NCBI RefSeq assembly: GCF_032854445.1
Contig: NC_088307.1
Coordinates: forward strand, 23,004,001 to 23,014,016
Direction of reading: 5' to 3'
Source of the DNA: Liolophura sinensis
Taxonomy: Eukaryota > Mollusca > Polyplacophora > Chitonida > Chitonidae
Length of the DNA: 10,016 nucleotides
Shown: positions 6,815 to 10,016 of the stretch, piece by piece
Position numbering within the stretch: the first letter of the stretch is position 1
Layout of the letters: each line of letters opens with the position of its first letter
The notes under the pieces: model-generated
Database searches by the model: none
What the model saw: the letters and a program-made list of their open reading frames with translations, nothing else
Told to the model about the DNA's origin: nothing
Program-made: the position numbers and the translations under genes

Positions 6815-7204
6815 AAAGCCTGCGAGAGACATTATATCCCAGTAAAATACCCAACATAACGCCATAAAGACTTTAATAGGGATTTCGTCTGGTCGCCATG
6901 AAGTAGTAGTGGCTTGTGTGAATTTATTTCTGTCACGGATTTGGAGATCGGTTGTGACAAGCAGGGGCTAGAATCAAAACTTTAATTTTCTTTGCAAACG
7001 ATGATAATGGAAGATGGATGCTTAAACTTGGCTGAAACTGTACCATCACAGCACAGGATCAGGGGTAAACACTGTGTCAATTTGATCCGTACATTTCACA
7101 GTCTAATCTGCATTACAATTCTAGACTAAAGCCCGAAATCGCTTTGTAACACCACGTCTAATGGTGCCCATTTCTGTCTATCGCTCTATCATATTTGTGA
7201 ACAC

Positions 7205-7410
7205 GGGCCTTTCATCTATAATTAAGGGTTTGCGCGTATGACGGCTTTAACTGTTTGTGCAACGTCGCAGCTATAGCAAGTTTGCGTTTGATGCCATATA
7301 TATGACTATGTCTACGACAAGACGCCGTATTTCACCGGTTAGGTGGGACCGTTTGCCAGCGGTCACATTGTCGTCGCTACTCCTGTTTTTGTCTCTACTC
7401 TGTATACCTT
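7205..7410 (+). repeat. Composite dispersed repeat R2 + R1
   Basis: 7205-7304 matches 6118-6217 (R2), and 7315-7410 matches copies at 291-395 and elsewhere (R1). This is the only place where the two halves are joined, so R2 and R1 are probably parts of one longer interspersed element of at least 200 bp. The short open frames here on both strands have no protein features. I do not recognise terminal inverted repeats or a tRNA head. Confidence 0.7.
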
Positions 7411-7824
7411 TGCCAGGTAACATCGAACTTAAACTCCATAAACTCTTAGGCTGTACAATGTATGTATAATAATCCTTACAGCGCATGCGCCGCTGTCTAC
7501 ATCCGCTTTACATCACACAAACTAGCAAATTTTATACAGAAATTTTGAACAACGCCGAACTCACTGGGGTCACGATGATGAGGTAGCAAGTCATGTCAGA
7601 AAACACAAAAACTTGACCATATGATTGTTTCTAATACTTTATACACATGCATTATCTTTATCGAATGTATGCACAATATTATTCTAACCAATATTTGAAA
7701 CCATTTTATAAACGAAGGCTGAATAAATAGTTCTGCGCAGTGGAAGGCTCCTAAGTGGTGGCAGTTATGTAAAGCGAACGTATAAAGCGGCGCATGCATT
7801 GTATTTTTGTCTTTGTATATCTAC

Positions 7825-8087
7825 CCGAATCGGTCGGTATAATAGGTGTCCACCATCAGGCTTGGGGTGTTTTCAGCCAGAAACGACCTTATGACATTCA
7901 TTTTGACAAAACCACAAGTTATGTCGTTTTCGGCCCGGATTATATTGATAGGATTGTTACAAATCTCCGGATGCCCATCTTCCACTGCGAAGTAGTCCCC
8001 TGAAACCATGTAACGATTGAAGTGTTCCAGCACGTGCTTGACGTTGGCATGAGCATCCTCTATTATGAGCCAGGCATGGGGTAATGA
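7825..8087 (-). CDS. Internal coding exon of the CmcI-like methyltransferase (C-terminal half of the fold)
   Basis: On the minus strand, GATTTCTTTACAG is the acceptor and the exon opens in phase 0 with SLPHAWLIIEDAHANVKHVL. It continues to MVSGDYFAVED and then an IRSFLAENTPSLMVDTYYTDRFG-type end. It closes with a two-base partial Gly codon at a GTAGAT donor. The pattern W-[LV]-I-x-D-x-H-x3-x-V-L-x2-[FY]-x-Y-[ML]-x2-G-[DS]-Y-x-V-E-D is the hallmark of CmcI/RMNT-type proteins. There the D.H and terminal E-D are, as I recall from CmcI structures, near the metal and active site. It joins 9343-9657 without a frame problem (CAG|TCA) and 5641-5686 via the split Gly. All expected acidic residues are present and no stop interrupts it. 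Confidence 0.88.
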
Positions 8088-8110
8088 CTGTAAAGAAATC
8101 ATGTGATAGA

Positions 8111-8279
8111 TATATTTATTTATTTGATTGATGGTTTATTGGTGGCAGGAAAAGAGCCCGGGGCAAACCCACGATCACGTTCATGCTGCGAGGAAGCCAG
8201 CATGAACTGGACTTCAACTTACAGTGGTGAGAGCTTCCTGGGCCATTGTGCTTAGCTACACGCTAACCACGGAAGCCTC
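8111..8279 (-). mobile_element. SINE of family S1 with tRNA-like head, internally shortened
   Basis: Read on the minus strand it starts GAGGCTTCCGTGGTTAGCGT. GTGGTTAGCGTG is an A-box-like segment (about 8258-8270) and AGTTGAAGTCC a B-box-like one (about 8209-8219). Then come GATCGTGGGTTTGCCCCGGG (the S1 body), CCTGCCACCAATAA and the tail ATCAAATAAATAAATATA. The central stretch with the shared tail module present in other S1 copies is missing, so this is a deletion variant or short subfamily. Its 3' tail lies about 23 bases upstream of the exon acceptor at 8088. No clean target-site duplication is seen. Confidence 0.8.
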
Positions 8280-8663
8280 ATATGTCTCATTCAGCTCTGA
8301 CAAGCTCTCAACAAAAATGGACGTTCAAGGTCAATGATCGCAAGGCCAATTCCAAAAACGACTTTTGACACAACGAACCAAAGAACTAAGAAATTATATT
8401 AAGTACGAAATGAGGATATGCAAAGAGAAGCCGTCAACAGTTTTCATTAATGTTGGAAAGACGCCAGGAATTCTCTGGGCAAATGAGTGAAATAAGAATT
8501 GAAATTGTCGATAAAATAATATGCATCTCAGTTTGCGGAAATAGACACAATCATGAAACAGAAGTTCTGGACGTTTTGTCCCTATTTACTAACACGGGAA
8601 TTATAATAATTGTAAAATTTAGGGAACTTTAGAGTGAAGGCGTTTTATGAAAAAGCCTTGAGG

Positions 8664-9030
8664 CTGCTTTTTGTGACCGGTCCGGATAGCACACTTGTTT
8701 GAGCGTCGGCTTCGGGAGCTGTAGATCCAGGATCAATCCTAGGTCGAGTCACACCTAAGACTTTAAAAGGGGAACTTGTAACTTCCTCGCTTGGCGTTCA
8801 GCATGAAGGGGATAGTGCAACGACTGGTTGACCCGCATCAGTATAATGGCTCGGGCGGGGCTGCTTATTTGCCTTCGTTAAGTCGTCCCAATGAAGCAGC
8901 ACTAGATAAAAGAGCTGTGGAAATACCTCTTGCAATAACGAGATACATTACATACACCTTAAGGATTCCTTCATCGTCATATGACTGAAAAATTGTTGAG
9001 CACTATATGTTACTCACTCACTACTTTTTG
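8664..9030 (+). mobile_element. Full-length tRNA-derived SINE (family S3) with near-perfect target-site duplication
   Basis: The element spans about 8674-9020. The head GGTCCGGATAGCACACTTGT, then TTGAGCGTCGGCTTC, is tRNA-like, and GGATCAATCCT fits a B box. The body includes ACTTCCTCGCTTGGCGTTCA and GCATGAAGGGGATAGTGCAA, then CGACTGGTTGACCCG. The end is CATCGTCATATGACTGAAAA, then ATTGTTGAGCAC and an (ACTC)n tail. CTGCTTTTTG (8664-8673) and CTACTTTTTG (9021-9030) differ at one base and look like the target-site duplication. I recall this family as abundant in abalone and limpet-type gastropods. Open frames inside it are not genes. Confidence 0.88.
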
Positions 9031-9342
9031 CAGTAATAACTTAAGATGTTGATGGATATCAACACACGCGATCTAACAAATCATACTAGGTGATTACTAT
9101 GTGCACGCCTACCCCTACGCCTAAAAACTACATTCTAGCATCACTCAGACTTTGACAACAGAATTAAGACATTACTCTTTTGGGTGTACTGGGGAGTATT
9201 CCGGATCATATGACAAAGATCAGGTATATATCGATGGAAGAGATTCTTTAAATTCTAAAATACTCTTGAACTCTTTTTCTGGAATTGGCCTTGATTGCCC
9301 ATTCAAAGAACTATAGCTTGAAAACAGCCGATTCATGCATAC

Positions 9343-9657
9343 CTGCAGCAGTTTAGGTGTAAAGGTTTTCTCAATCTCGTTGGAGTCGCCTTGGAGATAG
9401 GTCACGCCTTCGCGAAGTCGGGCTTTTTCGTGAAGCCTAGAGAAGTCCCGGTCGAATGCGATCACGTGACAGGCGAGTCCAAACATGTGGACATGATCAG
9501 CCAACCAGAGAACGGATCCGCCCATCATCGTTCCCAGCTCGATGATAGTCCTGGGTTTGATCTCCCACAACATAGTCTCATAGATTTCGCAATCTATAGC
9601 ATCTTTGGACATTGGGACACCTCTCCAATCCTTCATGTACTTTACTTTTTCCAATTT
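9343..9657 (-). CDS. Coding exon of a CmcI/rhamnosyl O-methyltransferase-like SAM-dependent methyltransferase (5' exon(s) off-window)
   Basis: On the minus strand TCTCAATTTTTGTGACAG is an acceptor. The exon reads KLEKVKYMKDWRGVPMSKDA, continues through KPRTIIELGTMMGGSVLWLA (SAM-binding motif I, E-x-G-x3-G-x-S), then CHVIAFDRDFS (acidic residue after the second strand) and GVTYLQGDSNE. It ends LLQ at the GTATGC donor. W-x-G-V-P upstream of motif I and GDS downstream fit the CmcI family (Pfam RMNT_CmcI type), whose bacterial members methylate sugars or act in cephamycin biosynthesis. The substrate here is unknown. The frame is closed by TGA just inside the intron side, so a start at TTG or at the inner ATG is less likely than an upstream exon. 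The in-window exons encode 207 residues, close to most of such a domain. Confidence 0.88.
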
Positions 9658-9916
9658 CTGTCACAAAAATTGAGAACAAAATGAAGGTTTTGGAGGAAAG
9701 AGTTTTCGTCTTGTCTTTTGGTAATGACACCAGAGAGTAGAAAGTCTGATTCTGTTTTATTTCTAGGAACTGGATGTTGTAAAATCCCATGTTTCAATGC
9801 TTAATTTAATTTCAATTAAATTATACAGCGTGTCCCACATGGCAAAAAAAAATATAAACAGCAAAGCGGTATTTATTGATTAAAGACTATATAGGTCATT
9901 CTCGGAGAGTCACTTT
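9658..9916. other. Probable upstream intron of the methyltransferase gene
   Basis: AT-rich sequence ahead of the acceptor at 9658. No family-like N-terminal exon is visible on the minus strand. A perfect inverted repeat (TAATTTAATT, two bases, AATTAAATTA) lies at 9802-9823. Confidence 0.5.
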
Positions 9917-10016
9917 GATTTATTTATTTATTTATTTGATTGGTGTTTTACGCCGTACTCAAGAATATTTCACTTATACGACGGCGGCCAGCATTATGGT
10001 GGGTGGAAACCGGGCA
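9917..10016 (-). mobile_element. 3' part of an S1 SINE running off the right edge
   Basis: On the plus strand it begins with TTTATTTATTTATTTGATTG, then GTGTTTTACGCCGTACTCAA, GAATATTTCACTTATACGAC and GGCGGCCAGCATTATGGTGG, and ends GAAACCGGGCA at the window end. This is the reverse of the S1 tail, shared tail module and part of the body. The tRNA-like head lies to the right, outside the window. It is in the same sense as the methyltransferase transcript. Confidence 0.88.

Larger units (their letters stand above)
5687..7824 (-). other. Intron 2 of the methyltransferase gene (2138 nt)
   Basis: The donor is GG|GTAGAT (GT at 7824-7823, minus strand) and the acceptor TTTTGCAG at 5687. The intron is phase 2. 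It contains the fold-back at 5743-5879, a duplicated segment (5800-6007 and 6453-6660), an S1 SINE, and the R2/R1 repeats at 6118-6217 and 7205-7410. The parts 6218-6452, 6815-7204 and 7441-7820 show nothing recognisable. Confidence 0.8.
8088..9342 (-). other. Intron 1 (in-window) of the methyltransferase gene (1255 nt)
   Basis: The donor is CTGCAG|GTATGC (GT at 9342-9341, minus strand) and the acceptor TTTACAG at 8088; the intron is phase 0. It carries two SINEs: S1 at 8111-8279, beside the acceptor, and S3 at 8674-9020. The pieces 8284-8663 and 9031-9342 show no gene or repeat that I recognise. Confidence 0.85.

Noticed and set aside
6587-6865. Minus-strand open frame of 92 codons
   Set aside because: Most of it is the S1 SINE read backwards, and translations of this kind arise wherever the SINE occurs.
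8101-8283. Target-site duplication for the S1 SINE at 8111-8279
   Set aside because: Flanks TCATGTGATA and TCATATGTCT are only loosely alike, so the duplication is not claimed.
8675-8745. Possible tRNA gene on the plus strand
   Set aside because: A and B boxes are visible but the cloverleaf is degenerate, and the sequence continues into a SINE body with tail and target-site duplication. It is a SINE head.
9391-9684. Plus-strand open frame of 97 codons
   Set aside because: It is the antisense shadow of the methyltransferase exon, which has family motifs on the minus strand.

Overview
The window reads as nuclear DNA of a mollusc, probably a marine gastropod (abalone-like, inferred). The evidence is AT-rich non-coding DNA, spliceosomal introns, AATAAA poly(A) signals, several tRNA-derived SINEs of types I recognise from gastropod/bivalve genomes, and a secreted WAP-domain protein of the kind seen in molluscan shell and mucus proteomes. 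The species call rests on recall of repeat families, not on a search.

Layout. Positions 1-1556 hold no supported gene, but contain diverged copies of a dispersed repeat. They are the intron or upstream flank of a plus-strand gene whose terminal exon (1557 to about 2705) encodes two WAP four-disulfide-core domains, a Thr-rich mucin-like linker and seven 16-18-residue repeats, each opening with an N-glycosylation sequon. A poly(A) signal lies at 2678-2683. Next comes a satellite array (about 2980-3780) of 84-bp units arranged as 168-bp dimers. After it, 3921-4023 duplicates the DNA just upstream of the WAP exon.

A second gene lies on the minus strand from beyond the right edge down to about 5400. 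It is a CmcI/rhamnosyl O-methyltransferase-like SAM-dependent methyltransferase, reconstructed here from three exons: 9343-9657, 8088 acceptor side to 7825 (exon 7825-8087), and a 46-nt terminal coding exon at 5641-5686. The intron phases match exactly and a poly(A) signal lies at 5403-5408. The 5' exon(s) are off-window.

Its two introns (2.1 kb and 1.26 kb) and the flanks are filled with SINEs. There are three SINE families with different bodies or heads that share a common 3' tail module, two insertions with visible target-site duplications, and several duplicated segments, one with a long fold-back structure.

The two genes converge tail to tail and show no evident functional link. I see no prokaryotic-type operon, CRISPR array or free-standing RNA gene. 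The most interesting items are the glycosylated-repeat WAP protein, the three-exon methyltransferase of a family best known from bacteria, the dimeric satellite, and the shared-tail SINE families.
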